Positions 16,569-28,200 of a stretch of DNA of 64,000 bases are shown here, in pieces. This stretch comes from Bacillota bacterium (lineage in GTDB: Bacteria > Bacillota > Clostridia > Lachnospirales > Lachnospiraceae): contig JAEZZO010000048.1 of NCBI GenBank assembly GCA_023418475.1, forward strand, positions 45,115-109,114. Direction: 5' to 3'. Within the stretch, counting starts at the first letter, position 1. Each line of letters starts with the position of its first letter. Position numbers and translations under genes: made by a program. Under the pieces are notes generated by a model. That model ran no database searches, had not been told where the DNA came from, and worked only from the letters and a program-made list of their open reading frames with translations.

Positions 16569-19500
16569 TTATATGATACTGATACGCTCACCATTCTCCG
16601 ACAGAGTAACATACCCTCTGCTTACAGCCTTATCAATCCCGCGATCTACAGAGGCTTCTATAATACTACCCAATCGTGTAAATCCAAATGCTTTTGCTGT
16701 CTCACGGATTAAGTCGGTTCTGGATAAGCTTATCTGCATTTCTACGACAGATTGAATGGCATTTGAAACTTCTTCCGGACAGATGTCATCCATGCTCCTT
16801 TTGTCATCATTTCCATCAGCCCCACGAAATATAGTATATCGTTCGGGTATTTGATCATGATTCCAGTAAAATGGCATACTACTCGAATGGGTCATCTGAA
16901 AGCTAAATGTATTCAGTATATGATCCAGGATATTCTCAACCCTGCTTCCTGACCGGGTAATACCCCAGGCTGCCAAAACCTTTTTATAGAGTAAACGTTT
17001 GCTGATAGGGGATTCTTTCTGAATGATTTCATTCATACAATTCCTTATTTCCGTTACTGCAATCGGACTATAGAAATTCTCCTGTAAACCTCTGACTCTG
17101 AAAGGCGCTGTTTTATATTCTGTTTTATTACGATAACCTTCAATTTCCTCCATAACCTTTTCAAAGACAATTTTATTACTTTTATTCTCAGTGGCTTTTA
17201 TTAGCGAATCATTTACAACTGAGTCGTTTACTACTTTACTATTTACTATTATATTGTTTGGCATTGACTCATCTTTTGCTGACAATTTACCCACTGCATT
17301 TTCTGTTACTGGTAATTCACGCTCTACTTTTCCTGTTACTGATATTTTACTTACTGCATTTCCTGCTATTGGAAATTTACCCATTGCTTTTCCTGCTACT
17401 GGTGTTTTACCCATTGTATTTCCTATTACTGACGTTTCATCTTCGGATGTTTCTGCTAGAGACTCTTCAACCACTGTTCTATTTATGACAGACTCTTCTG
17501 CCATGAAGTTTTCTGTTATAACTTCTAGTGCTGCAATATTCTTTTCTATATCACCTTTTCCCGGAAGATTTGCTCCTGTTATGGTTTCTGTTTTAGTATC
17601 AGACGAAGTTGAGAAAGCTTGTTCCCCATCTGTAAGCACTTTGCGTATAACTGCTTCTATATGCTTAAGTACTTTTTCCGGATTGTCCAACCAATCCAGT
17701 GTCCATACAGAGAGAATATTCCATCCCAATCCTTTTAGAACATTGGGCTGCAGAACATTCCTATCTCTTGCTGTTTTGGAGCGCTGATAATTGATACCAT
17801 CACACATGATCCCTAATATGTAAGTATCCTGTTTATCGGGATGAAGGATTGCAAGATCTATTTTATACTCTGAACAACCAATATTACATTTAACATCATA
17901 ACCTCTTTTCTGTAAGCACTCAGCAATGATATTTTGTATATGAATATGATTCTCAGTAAGTACTCCATTTCTTATGGCAAGAACACTCTTCCCTTTGCCG
18001 GCAAATTCAAGGAATCCCTTTAATCCGGCAACTCCCTCCGATCGAGTCCTGGACAAATCAATTTCTTCCGGTTTTAATACAGCGTAAACAAACATTTGTT
18101 TCCTGGCTCTGGAAATTGCAACATTTAATCTTCTCCAACCGCCATCTCTGTTGAGCGGACCAAAATTCATTGATATCTTACCTTCCTTGTCTGGTCCATA
18201 TCCAACAGAAAATAAAATAACATCTCTCTCATCTCCCTGTACATTTTCTAAATTCTTAATGAAAATGGGTTCGGAATTTTCATTATTAATTTTCTCAAGC
18301 TCCGGTTGCTCATGAAAAGCTTCCATCAGCAGGTCATCAATTAGTATCTGCTGCACCGAACTGAAGGTTACAACACCGATACTATCCTTTCTTAACTCCT
18401 GATCGGATAATCTTCTGACTATTTCAGCAACCACTGCCTCTGCTTCTGCTTTATTCTGTTTCGATGCGCCTTTATCATAATAACCTGTTATGGGAATTAG
18501 CTTCACTTCTGATTTCACATCATCCGGTGAAGGAAAAGTGTATAATTTATTATCATAATATTTCATATTGCTGAAAGCGATCAGACTTTCATGTCTGGAA
18601 CGGTAATGCCATAACAGATGTTCCTGTGGCATGGATAAAGCAAGACAATCATCCAATAAGCTTTCCAGATCCTCTTTCTCATAATTATCATCATCTACCT
18701 GATTGGAGGAAAAGAAGCTTGTCGGCGGAAGTTGCTTTGGATCTCCAACGATGATTACATTCTCTCCCCGTGCTATTGTACCAACTGCTTCACAGGTGGG
18801 CAGCTGGGAAGCTTCATCGAATACAACCAGATCAAATTTTGGAAACTTCGTATCTATGTATTGCGCTACAGACATGGGACTCATCAGCATACAGGGACAG
18901 AGTCTCCGTAATAAGGTGGGTATGCTGTCGAAAAGCCTGCGAATGGACATCATTCTTCCGCCACTTTTGATTGACTTCTGGAGAATTCCTATTTCAGAGG
19001 AACCCGCCATACCGGAAGACAATCTGGGAAGCTTGGAAGATAGACGTGCTGCCATTTCCTTAATCGTAAGAATCTCATTTTCTGCGAGTATCTCCTTATA
19101 CCTGGCAATTGTTTCTTCAAATTGAGTTCCCTGAAATTTGGATAAGATCTCACTTTCGCTTAAGATCATACCGATAATCGTATATGCTATATTGCATTCA
19201 TAACCCGGTAAGAATTCTATCTCAGTTACGTTTCCCGAATGATAAGCATCTACGATATCCTTTAGTCCTTTTGCTATCATTTCATCCTGTATGAGCAGGA
19301 AAGTGGTCCATTCCTTAACACCATTTATTTCCTGCAATAGCTTGTCTGCATATAATATCGCATCCTCAATCCATTCTTTATTACTCCGAAGCTGATCCAC
19401 TCTTATTACATAATTGTCGCTAAGCACCTTCTCCACTTTCATTAGCTGTTCAACGAGGAGTGAATAATGAGGTAACCTTTCCCGGTTTGCTAACTGATAG

Positions 19501-22500
19501 GAGCTAAGTTGATCGGCAAGCTCACAGATACGGTTTTGAACAGCAGCTCTTTCTTCCCGGTTATGGGCTATTTTATGCAGTGACAAATTCAGGGATTTAC
19601 TGTGTCGATAAACTTTTGACAGCTTTTCCCAATCCGGATGTCCAAAATTCCACAGCACACCAAACTGTTCTATTGCCGCTGCATCGACTGAAGATATAAG
19701 CCGGTAATTTTCTGCCCTTATAGCCAGCTTCTGATAAAGCGTCTGGATATTTTCCTTCTGAATGTTCTCTTTATTTTTAGAATATGACTGGATTTCCTTT
19801 AACAATTTCTTCTGTTCCAACCATTTTGGGAGGAACCATGCTTCCTCCGTCTTCTTCCATCTACGGATTGCCATTTGTATATCATATTCAAATATTCCCG
19901 GCTCAAAGCTTTCTTTTAATTCCTGTTCAATTTTTATCATAGATTGACCGTTCTCAATAATACTGGATAAATAGGCATCGGATACCTCAATATTCTGATT
20001 TTGAATAACAGGTTTAACGATATAATCTGTGCTCATAAGCTCCTGAAAAATATTTGATAATGTAAGATAATCCTCATAATTTACTTTGAATTGGAGCTTT
20101 AAATCTCCGGTAAGCTCTTTTCCGGCAATCTTAAGCTCCTTCAGGATCTCCAGGTAATCACTTAAAACCCCTTTCATGGAATCACGAAATTCCATGGAGT
20201 AGATCCTGCTTTCATTGAAACGGAACGGGGTATCTTTCACTCCGCCGCATTCTAATGCCGCAGCTTTATAACGGCAAAGAAGCTCCTTCCATTCGTGATC
20301 CTTGTCGGAAGTAAGCATGGAAGCGGCTTCCCGGCTGAACTTCACCTTACCGTAATAAGGCAATAATGTTTCATATTTTACAATGGCATCATATAGAGAC
20401 ATGCCGTAGGAGCGTTTTTTATGGAGTTCATCTACTACTTTATTTAATTCTATTCTGAATTGGTGCAGCTTATCTGCAGTCGCCTCATACTCTTCCGGCT
20501 TTTTAAGTAATCCGACTTGCAGGGTTCTCTCCAGCTGATCCAGTACATTTTTCTTTTGAGCTTTATTGGAATGCAATTCCAGACAGAATGGAGCAAGTCC
20601 GATCGCCTCCAATCTTTTTTGAACAACCGAAAGTGCAGCCATTTTTTCCGCAACAAATAAAACACTTTTCCCTTGATAAAGTGCATTTGCAATCATATTT
20701 GTAATGGTTTGAGATTTTCCGGTGCCCGGAGGGCCGTGAAGGACGAAGCTTTGACCAGCAGCGGAAGCACAGATGGCAACTAGCTGCGAGGAATCCACAC
20801 TGGTAGGAATTGCCATATCAGCGGGTAACAGCTTTGTATCCAACTCCTCTGCCGAAATGCATTTATTGGAGGGGGTCCATTCCAGCTTACCAGAGACGAG
20901 ACTGGAAACAACTTTATTCTGCATAAGTTCGTCTGACCGGTTATGAATATCGTTCCACATAATAAACTGACTGAAGGAAAACAATCCAAGAAATGAGAAT
21001 TCTTCAATATCCCAACGTTTTTTTGCCATGACAGCCTGTCGCATTGTATTAAAAATGAAAGGTAAATCAATGCCGTTATCGTCTGCAGGCAGAGGATCCA
21101 GACCGCCAATCAGGATACCGTAATCCTGCCGGAGCATTTCCAACAGAGTGATGTTCATTTGAGGCTCTTCATCCCGAAGACGGATAATATAGGACTTATC
21201 TGCAACTTTTCTTATCACATCAACTGGCAATAGAATTATTGGTGCATATCTTGGTTTTTCACTCAGATCTGTCTCGAACCATCTTAAAAATCCAAGAGCC
21301 AGATAAAGAGTATTAACACCATTTTCTTCAAGACTTAACTTTGCCTGACGATAGAGGTTTTTCATAGATTGCTCAAGTTCAGTTTCTCCTAAAAAGGTTC
21401 GTATCCTTTTACTCTTAAATTCTGACTGTGCAATGGAATTGATTAAATCTTTTTGATTCTCAATTTCATATATTTTAGAATCCATCATAAAATTTACCAG
21501 ATCCATCGGACGAGGTAATACTTTGAATTCTTCTCGTTGTGCCAATGCATCTTCTGTTAAGGACAAATCAGAAATCATAAGCTGAATTGCATTTTTGGTG
21601 ATACGGAAATTAAGTAGTGTATTTCGCAAACTTAAATCCAGTAATTTTCTTTCCCAGAGCTTCTGTTTGGTAATTTCTACTTTTCCATCAACAATTTTAT
21701 GACGGGACTTTTCTAATTCTTCCGGTGCATCTGTAATATCTCCTGCATTTCTTTTCCTGTAATCCTGCATGGTATACTGACCGTTTTCAGCAACACGTAT
21801 CGGGATTGGCCGTATTCCGCTGCCCCGGCTTCGTATAATATCGACAGCCAGAAGAAATTGCTCCGTTTGGAGAAAATGATGATTGGCATGCTCTTCTGCT
21901 TTGTCAAAGCTCACACTTTTCCCAGCCACAAAATCGGTACATTCAATGACCGCAATTTCGTCTATTCCTTTGGCTAACCGTTTTGTTATGGCAGCCAGGT
22001 CATCCTGTACACAATCAGAAAAGGTATCCTCCTCCAACCAGCAGCCAACAAAGGCATGACCAGTAATAAAGATCAATAGGGGGTGAAGGCCGACCGCTTC
22101 CAGACAACTGGCATATAAAATAGAAAGATCCAAACAGGTTCCCTTCTTCTGTGTCAGAACGGTATCCACCAGTCTTATTCTCTGCCCAGTCTGTTCGTAA
22201 CTTGCAGGCGGCATATGGTATACTATATTTTCGGTTTGAAGAACCGCATATATTGCGGCCATCTGTAATTTTATGTTATGTGGATTATTCGTCTGATAGC
22301 CCGAAAAGGAGGGGTCCTTTGTCCATTTCATTAGATATTCTTCTGCCTTTTGAAGCAGTTCTGCTATTTTCGGATGATTAGGGGTGATAAATGCAGATAT
22401 TATTTCCGGCATCGCAAGCAAACCGCTCCACTCATCATAGGCCAATAACTCTATCGTGTCATCCTGTATATAGATGCATTCTTCTCCTTCCATCAGTTCC

Positions 22501-22799
22501 ATATGTATGATTCCTACCATCTTCTCCGTTATGGATAAGAAATATTCAGGTGATAAAAGGATAGAAATCGGTGTTATTTCTACCGAAGTATCTGGTAATA
22601 ACCGCTCGATTTTTGTCTCATAATGCTTCGCAAACTGTGGTTCAAAGGAGATTTTCAGGGTAAGGTTTTCCAGATTATTCTTTGATGAGTTATAAATCCG
22701 TATGTACTTTATAATCGGAATATAGTTTTGCTGCATTGCAAAATTAATAGATCCTGTAAACTCACCGCTCACCACTACTTGGTTAGTCATAAAATTCAC
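16569..22799 (-). CDS. Giant DUF4011 helicase-nuclease (SF1 helicase, Vsr-like nuclease, DUF3320)
   Basis: A 2076-residue protein. An N-terminal beta-rich part is followed by a transglutaminase-like fold with KGTCLDLS (Cys about 222) and GHAFVGCW (His about 247). DUF4011 (KLLDLSLRNTLLNF) lies near 383. An SF1/UPF1-like helicase has Walker A GPPGTGKS about 690, DEASQLP about 1328, GDPKQLPP, WHYRSRHE, VQGDERD and LNVAISRARKQ about 1555. An MTES_1575/Vsr-like nuclease follows at about 1630-1710, then five degenerate 10-residue repeats (about 1785-1840) and a DUF3320 domain. Such proteins are accessory and have been linked to phage defence and DNA repair; the role here is inferred. AAGTAGGTGA precedes the ATG. 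Confidence 0.88.
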   Translation of the reverse strand: MNFMTNQVVVSGEFTGSINFAMQQNYIPIIKYIRIYNSSKNNLENLTLKISFEPQFAKHYETKIERLLPDTSVEITPISILLSPEYFLSITEKMVGIIHMELMEGEECIYIQDDTIELLAYDEWSGLLAMPEIISAFITPNHPKIAELLQKAEEYLMKWTKDPSFSGYQTNNPHNIKLQMAAIYAVLQTENIVYHMPPASYEQTGQRIRLVDTVLTQKKGTCLDLSILYASCLEAVGLHPLLIFITGHAFVGCWLEEDTFSDCVQDDLAAITKRLAKGIDEIAVIECTDFVAGKSVSFDKAEEHANHHFLQTEQFLLAVDIIRSRGSGIRPIPIRVAENGQYTMQDYRKRNAGDITDAPEELEKSRHKIVDGKVEITKQKLWERKLLDLSLRNTLLNFRITKNAIQLMISDLSLTEDALAQREEFKVLPRPMDLVNFMMDSKIYEIENQKDLINSIAQSEFKSKRIRTFLGETELEQSMKNLYRQAKLSLEENGVNTLYLALGFLRWFETDLSEKPRYAPIILLPVDVIRKVADKSYIIRLRDEEPQMNITLLEMLRQDYGILIGGLDPLPADDNGIDLPFIFNTMRQAVMAKKRWDIEEFSFLGLFSFSQFIMWNDIHNRSDELMQNKVVSSLVSGKLEWTPSNKCISAEELDTKLLPADMAIPTSVDSSQLVAICASAAGQSFVLHGPPGTGKSQTITNMIANALYQGKSVLFVAEKMAALSVVQKRLEAIGLAPFCLELHSNKAQKKNVLDQLERTLQVGLLKKPEEYEATADKLHQFRIELNKVVDELHKKRSYGMSLYDAIVKYETLLPYYGKVKFSREAASMLTSDKDHEWKELLCRYKAAALECGGVKDTPFRFNESRIYSMEFRDSMKGVLSDYLEILKELKIAGKELTGDLKLQFKVNYEDYLTLSNIFQELMSTDYIVKPVIQNQNIEVSDAYLSSIIENGQSMIKIEQELKESFEPGIFEYDIQMAIRRWKKTEEAWFLPKWLEQKKLLKEIQSYSKNKENIQKENIQTLYQKLAIRAENYRLISSVDAAAIEQFGVLWNFGHPDWEKLSKVYRHSKSLNLSLHKIAHNREERAAVQNRICELADQLSSYQLANRERLPHYSLLVEQLMKVEKVLSDNYVIRVDQLRSNKEWIEDAILYADKLLQEINGVKEWTTFLLIQDEMIAKGLKDIVDAYHSGNVTEIEFLPGYECNIAYTIIGMILSESEILSKFQGTQFEETIARYKEILAENEILTIKEMAARLSSKLPRLSSGMAGSSEIGILQKSIKSGGRMMSIRRLFDSIPTLLRRLCPCMLMSPMSVAQYIDTKFPKFDLVVFDEASQLPTCEAVGTIARGENVIIVGDPKQLPPTSFFSSNQVDDDNYEKEDLESLLDDCLALSMPQEHLLWHYRSRHESLIAFSNMKYYDNKLYTFPSPDDVKSEVKLIPITGYYDKGASKQNKAEAEAVVAEIVRRLSDQELRKDSIGVVTFSSVQQILIDDLLMEAFHEQPELEKINNENSEPIFIKNLENVQGDERDVILFSVGYGPDKEGKISMNFGPLNRDGGWRRLNVAISRARKQMFVYAVLKPEEIDLSRTRSEGVAGLKGFLEFAGKGKSVLAIRNGVLTENHIHIQNIIAECLQKRGYDVKCNIGCSEYKIDLAILHPDKQDTYILGIMCDGINYQRSKTARDRNVLQPNVLKGLGWNILSVWTLDWLDNPEKVLKHIEAVIRKVLTDGEQAFSTSSDTKTETITGANLPGKGDIEKNIAALEVITENFMAEESVINRTVVEESLAETSEDETSVIGNTMGKTPVAGKAMGKFPIAGNAVSKISVTGKVERELPVTENAVGKLSAKDESMPNNIIVNSKVVNDSVVNDSLIKATENKSNKIVFEKVMEEIEGYRNKTEYKTAPFRVRGLQENFYSPIAVTEIRNCMNEIIQKESPISKRLLYKKVLAAWGITRSGSRVENILDHILNTFSFQMTHSSSMPFYWNHDQIPERYTIFRGADGNDDKRSMDDICPEEVSNAIQSVVEMQISLSRTDLIRETAKAFGFTRLGSIIEASVDRGIDKAVSRGYVTLSENGERISII

Positions 22800-22981
22800 C
22801 TACTTTCTGAATTTACTAATTTAGAAATTTAGTTATATTATGTTTTTACGTAAGTCACCAATTGATTTTTAACAAACCTTGATATGATATGTTCCATGCT
22901 ATTCATTACGGCTTTCTTGATTGAATGTTTTCTTGAATGTGGGAAAGATGATAAAGGATAGAAAAAATAAAATGCAGGAAT

Positions 22982-23608
22982 TTATTTGACAAGCGGTTTC
23001 CATAATGGTACGTCGATGAAGGTAGTCTCTTTTATAGCAGGAAGGATATCATACAAAGAGCAATTAATCTGTTTTTCAAAATACTCTTTCATTTCAAAGG
23101 CTGCATTCCAGCGTTCTACGGTAAAGGGAAAAATACCATAACGTCTTGCAGTATTAACAAACCGTTTTTCTAATATACAAAAGCCTTGGGCATCTGCAAG
23201 TGAATCACAAACAATTAATAATTTATCATAATCGTCATAAATTATTTTGTTTAAATAGTTCTTTACAAATTCACTTTCTTCATCACTCATATCGTTCTTG
23301 CCGATCTCTTTGTCAAAGTCAGGAACGGGGAAAGAATGAGTCAGACAAATTCTGCTCACTTCATCCCATCCTTTTTCCATCATATATTGATAACCGTCAA
23401 AACTATGTCTTCTCGCACTCAGTCCATATCTTCTGCCGATATCATGAAGAAGTCCTAATACGTATGCTTTGTCCTTATTAAGATTGCATTTTTCGGCAAT
23501 CATTTGAGCCGCTAAACCTACATTCCTGGAATGCTCTATCCATGGACCAGGATATAATTGCCCTGCTAATTCTAATTCTTTTTCTGCTAACGCTCTATTT
23601 GGAAACAT
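22982..23608 (-). CDS. HD-domain phosphohydrolase
   Basis: Metal-dependent phosphohydrolase, 208 residues. The HD signature is complete: EHSRNVG, then LLHDIGRR with the HD pair, HSFDGY, and a later VCDSLADAQG carrying the last Asp. The start at 23608 (MFPNRALAEKE) is chosen because GAGGAG lies 8 nt upstream; the frame extends 31 codons further without support. Substrate unknown; the family includes nucleotidases. A decayed relative lies at 38645-38849. Confidence 0.82.
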   Translation of the reverse strand: MFPNRALAEKELELAGQLYPGPWIEHSRNVGLAAQMIAEKCNLNKDKAYVLGLLHDIGRRYGLSARRHSFDGYQYMMEKGWDEVSRICLTHSFPVPDFDKEIGKNDMSDEESEFVKNYLNKIIYDDYDKLLIVCDSLADAQGFCILEKRFVNTARRYGIFPFTVERWNAAFEMKEYFEKQINCSLYDILPAIKETTFIDVPLWKPLVK

Positions 23609-23858
23609 AGTTTTCTCCTCGATATATAGTATCATTTTCCTTATTATTAGAAAACGAATACCTAAAGTTGCTGTATAGCATTCTATATATATTTTACACA
23701 ATTTCTAAAAGACGCTGTAATAAGAGCTAGTTCCTACACAACTCTTTTCCCATTTATGAAATATATGAATGGTATTTCAATACACAATGTTTACTAGCAG
23801 TGTTATACTTTATTGTATGAAAAAATTGGATCATTTGTTGGTACCTAACTTAATAGAA

Positions 23859-24608
23859 TTATATTTTATGAAAGAAACTTGTAATTATGCTAACATACTG
23901 TTCCGGGTATAACAAGCTTATCCCACCATGACCAAGTCCTTGGGCAACATATAATTCACTATCAGCAATTAACTCATGTAAATGAATAGCTGATTTCTTC
24001 ATTATACCAAGTTCTATTTCACCTACGATGACCAAAACTCTTGCTTTTGTATCAGAAATAGAGCTCTTTAAGCGAAAATCCGCATTACTTATTGTTATAT
24101 TTATAAGAGATTCCTTGGTCATATTGAGACTATCCTGATAATATCGCTCAAACATCTTCTCTGGAACACATAGTGTTTTCGCTTGCATCTTTGAAAACCA
24201 TCTCTTTTTAATTAATCCATAGAAGAGTTTGTAGGCAGGAACTATCATGGATGCTGCGCCTTTCATGGGATAAACCAATGCACTTTCAATGATTGCATAA
24301 TCTGTAATATTATTTCTTAACGATATTACCTCTGTCACAATCTGAGCTCCTATGGATAGCCCTCCGATTGCAAAAACTTTTCCTTTATATTGATGATCAA
24401 TATATTCTATCAATTTATGAGCGGAGCTTTCTATACTGACGAAAGTGTCTCTGCCGGCTTCCCCGTGCCCTTCAATTATTGGGGTTACAACATGAAAATT
24501 GTTTTTTAGTATTTCAATAATCGGTTCTAATGACCACCAGGATAAGCCACCGCCATGCAACAGTATTATCGTTGGAAGTTCTTTGTTTTCGGTTTCTTTC
24601 ATAATCAT
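23859..24608 (-). CDS. Alpha/beta-fold hydrolase
   Basis: A 249-residue serine hydrolase with an HGGG oxyanion turn near residue 18, the nucleophile elbow GLSIGAQ at about residue 95, and the C-terminal GLGHGGIS carrying the catalytic His. The nucleophile and His are clear; the acid residue is probably in the VIVGEIE strand. Substrate unknown. GAAGGGA precedes the first ATG by about 7 nt. Confidence 0.8.
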   Translation of the reverse strand: MIMKETENKELPTIILLHGGGLSWWSLEPIIEILKNNFHVVTPIIEGHGEAGRDTFVSIESSAHKLIEYIDHQYKGKVFAIGGLSIGAQIVTEVISLRNNITDYAIIESALVYPMKGAASMIVPAYKLFYGLIKKRWFSKMQAKTLCVPEKMFERYYQDSLNMTKESLINITISNADFRLKSSISDTKARVLVIVGEIELGIMKKSAIHLHELIADSELYVAQGLGHGGISLLYPEQYVSIITSFFHKI

Positions 24609-24819
24609 TTATTTATCCCTTCACAACGGTGTAAAGATTTTACTTGAATATTAATCAAGAGAATAAGTAGTCAGATCTGAATTATTACACCACTTATTTA
24701 ACCATTTCATATACTTTTGGAATACAGTGCTTCAATACTTTATTATCATCCAGTCGGTATATTACAGCAGTATTCCCCTGCCCTATCATTTGTTCCTTCG
24801 TTATTTCCCTATTAGCCTC

Positions 24820-25176
24820 TTATATACAGATATTTTGTTGTTTCCAAGGAGATATCCCACATTTTTGATATATTTCCATCACCACAGGCTCTTTGCCTTT
24901 TATTTTATTAAATTCCTTCGCCCATTTCTCATCGTAGGGTACAACAACAATTGTAGCGGCATAGTTTCCTCCAACCTTTATATTCTTGCTTGAATCATTA
25001 ATTTCATAGCATCCATTGATCCGCTTTACCATCAGCAAAACAGGTCGCATATATATTATATTATGACGAATTGTAAAATAATACAAGATAAATTTCCTGT
25101 TATCCCCATGAATAAATAAACAAGATTTAATAAGTGTTTTTCCGCCGGTGGAATTGAAATAATCCCCTGCACCCAT
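24820..25176 (-). pseudogene. Truncated membrane-type protein remnant
   Basis: The frame stays open upstream to about 25245 with a hydrophobic stretch (ILLGVILYLRYWGVFGAL) but no start codon or ribosome binding site there, so it looks 5'-truncated next to sbcC. The central part resembles YcxB-type proteins only vaguely, and the end (VVVPYDEKWAKEFNKIKGKE) resembles the start of GrpB-family proteins. It may be a chimera of two fragments. I do not assign a function. Confidence 0.35.
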
Positions 25177-25255
25177 AGAAATGGATAAAGCTCCAAAGAC
25201 TCCCCAGTAACGTAGATAAAGAATTACTCCAAGAAGGATTATTCTAGGTTGTTAT

Positions 25256-28200
25256 TTATTCTCCTATCTCCCACCGGACCTTACTTCCCTTATCGTTTTT
25301 CGTAACAATCAGCTTCGTTCCAATCTGAGCTTTTAGCTCCGTTACATGGGATATAATTCCGACGAGCCTCTTGCCGGCTGACAGTCCGTTTAAAATATGA
25401 ATTGCCTGCATTCTCGTATCATCGCTTAAGGAGCCAAAGCCTTCATCTATGAACATGGTATCAATATGTATACTGCCGGCTGTATTCTGTATAATATCCG
25501 CCATTCCCAGAGCCATTGCCAGTGCAGCCATAAAGGATTCACCGCCGGACAGTGTCTTAACATCTCTTGCCTGGTCATTTACCATGCTATAGACATCCAG
25601 ATCAAGTCCAACCTCACCCTGATTGGACAGGTCCTCAATATTTCTGCACTTTAAGATAAATTGACCGTTCGACATAAGTATCAGTCTCTTATTTGCCTCA
25701 CGAAGGATGGCATTAAAATATCTTCTTTGAATATAAGTCTGAAAGTTCAAACGCTTTTGTCCTGCTTTCCCGGTAGCGGTATTCTCCAGTCGACTCAGGA
25801 GAGTATATTCGTTTTTCTTTTTCTGTCTGACCGCGTAGAACTTCTCTGCGCTTTCCCTAACCTTTTCATTTCTTGAGCGGATACCGAAGATGGACTTTGC
25901 CAGTTCATCCTGGACTAGCTTGACTGCCTCCAGCTCTATCTTTTTTTCTTTTATGGAATCGGTATTTATTTTTGACTTTCCGGCAGTTAAATCAGAATAA
26001 TTTTTCAGACTGATATCAGCCTGGAGTACTTCCGTGCAATATTGCTGATAGGTATGCTCCATTGTATCAAGCTGTGCGGCAGGCAGCAGGAAAGTATGGT
26101 AGTTGTCCACACTGGGAAAGCCAAGTCTTATTAGTTCATTCGAGAAATCCGCCTGTAGTATTCTCTCCTCTTCGGATAATCGGATCAGACTGTTTTCCTC
26201 CGTTTTCCGATTTCCCTGCTTTTGATTGGTTTCTTCCAGCAACAGCCGGTAACTTTTTGCGGAAGTATCCATAGCTGCTTCAAGGCTTTGTGTCTGCACC
26301 ATCGAAGCGGCCAGCTCTTTTTCAGCAGCCTGTTTTGTTTCGTATATTAGTGTTGCTTTCAGGCTATTCAGATTAGCGGAGGCTTCTGCGAGTTTGATTT
26401 CTATTTCCTTAAGTGCTGTGGCTGCTGTTTCTTTCAGTAGTAAATTGCGGTCCAGATTATCCTTTAACTGTTGGATCGAAGTTTCATTTCTTTCATATCT
26501 TTGTTTTTGAAGGACTGCATTACTTTTTTTCTCCGTCTCTTCCTGATATTTATTCGTGCATTCTGAGATAATGTCCTTTAGATTCGCTAAGGATACCTGA
26601 GCAACAGTAAAGTCCGGACGAATGCAGCGTGTTCCCTCCAACTCAGCCTTTACCCTCTGATTTTCGCAGTTTTGCTTTGTTTGCTGCAGGACATCTTTCT
26701 TTTTTTCCAATTCCTTTTCTGCAATGTCCTTGGCGCTTTTTGCAGCCTGCAGATCCTTCTGGGTGATTGCGTTCTCGGTAAAGGCAGCGATCAGTGGATG
26801 GTGTGTTGAGCCGCAAACAGGACAGGGATAGTCCTCCTTTAGCTCATGTGCCAATATACCGGCCTGGCCTTCAATAAACCTCTGATAGATGTCATCGTAA
26901 TAATCAGACTTATTACAGACAAGTGTTTTTGCCAGATGGCATTCTTGCTCCGCTTTTTGATAAGCTTTTTGATATTTTTGCAGTTCCTGCAGGGTAGATT
27001 GCAGAGCTTCGAGACTGATTTTTCTCTCCCCCAGCCGCTCAACCGATTGGGAAAGCAGCTGCAAATCCTCCACGGAGGATCTAAGCTTCTGTTGTTCCAG
27101 GTTAAGATTATTCTGTGAGATGGTTATGTTATTAATATTTTCGAGAATTGTATGAAACTCTTTTTGAGCAGATTGGCGGTTTTTCGAAATGGCTTCATAC
27201 CCCTCCTTCATTTGCTCAAGCAGCTGATATTTTGGTAAAAAATCATTGATTTTACTGATTTTTGCCACCAGTTCGGGAGCAGACTTCTTATATTCCAGTT
27301 CTGCAGCTTCCTGTTTCTGTCTTCTGCTTTCCAGGATCGCTTGGTTTTTCTCCAACCATTCTCTGATCTCTACTATTCTGTGATCACAGTTTTTTCGCTC
27401 TTGCTGTTTGTTTTGATAAGCCTTTTCCTTTGGCTCGGCTGCAGCAGCTTTTTTGGCAGAAGCAAGCTTGCTCTTAAGACGCTCCATTTCCTCTGCCTTT
27501 TGGTCAAGCATTTCTTTTCTCTTCTGCTCTTTTTCTAAGGCTGCAAATAGTTTATTTGTCTCTTCTGCCTGCTGTAACTGTGCTATAACTAGATTTAAGG
27601 CTGAAAGATTTTCACTCTGTTCCCTGGTGACGGTGCTTTCCTTTTGTTTTGCCTCTTCTATGAGCTGCTGTAACAGATTAAGCTGCAAGGTGGGATCACT
27701 CTCGGAAAAATGGGAGGTGGCATTCCATTCGGCTTCCAAAGCACTGCCTTCCATACATTGTACATGATCCATCTCACGGAGAATATCCTTGCGGTTATCC
27801 TCCAGTTCAAAATATATTTTCTTGGCAGCAGCTTTCAGCTCCTCTTCCACTCGCCAATAAATTCTTGTATTGAAGATTTTCGCAAAAATATCCTTTCTCT
27901 CCTTCGAAGGCGCATGAAGCAGCTTCAGGAAATCTCCCTGGGCAATCATCGCAATCTGGGTAAACTGGTTTACATCCAGGCCGATAATATCTATGATTTT
28001 CTGGTTTGTTTCTTTTATCTTTCCGCGGTAAGGCATTCCATCCGGCAGAATCAGCTCGACGCTGGGCTGGTCCACTGTTTTTGTATATTCACCGTCTTTA
28101 TTCTTCCTTTTACTGACGCGTTCCTGTCTTGGATATCTGGTTATGAGATAGACTGCTCCGTTATAGAGGAATTTCAACTCGACAAAGGTTCTGACATCGT

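Noticed and set aside
17191..17787. Plus-strand open frame of 198 codons opposite the helicase gene
   Set aside because: It runs antisense through the repeat linker of the large helicase, is open because of the low-complexity repeats, and has no ribosome binding site.
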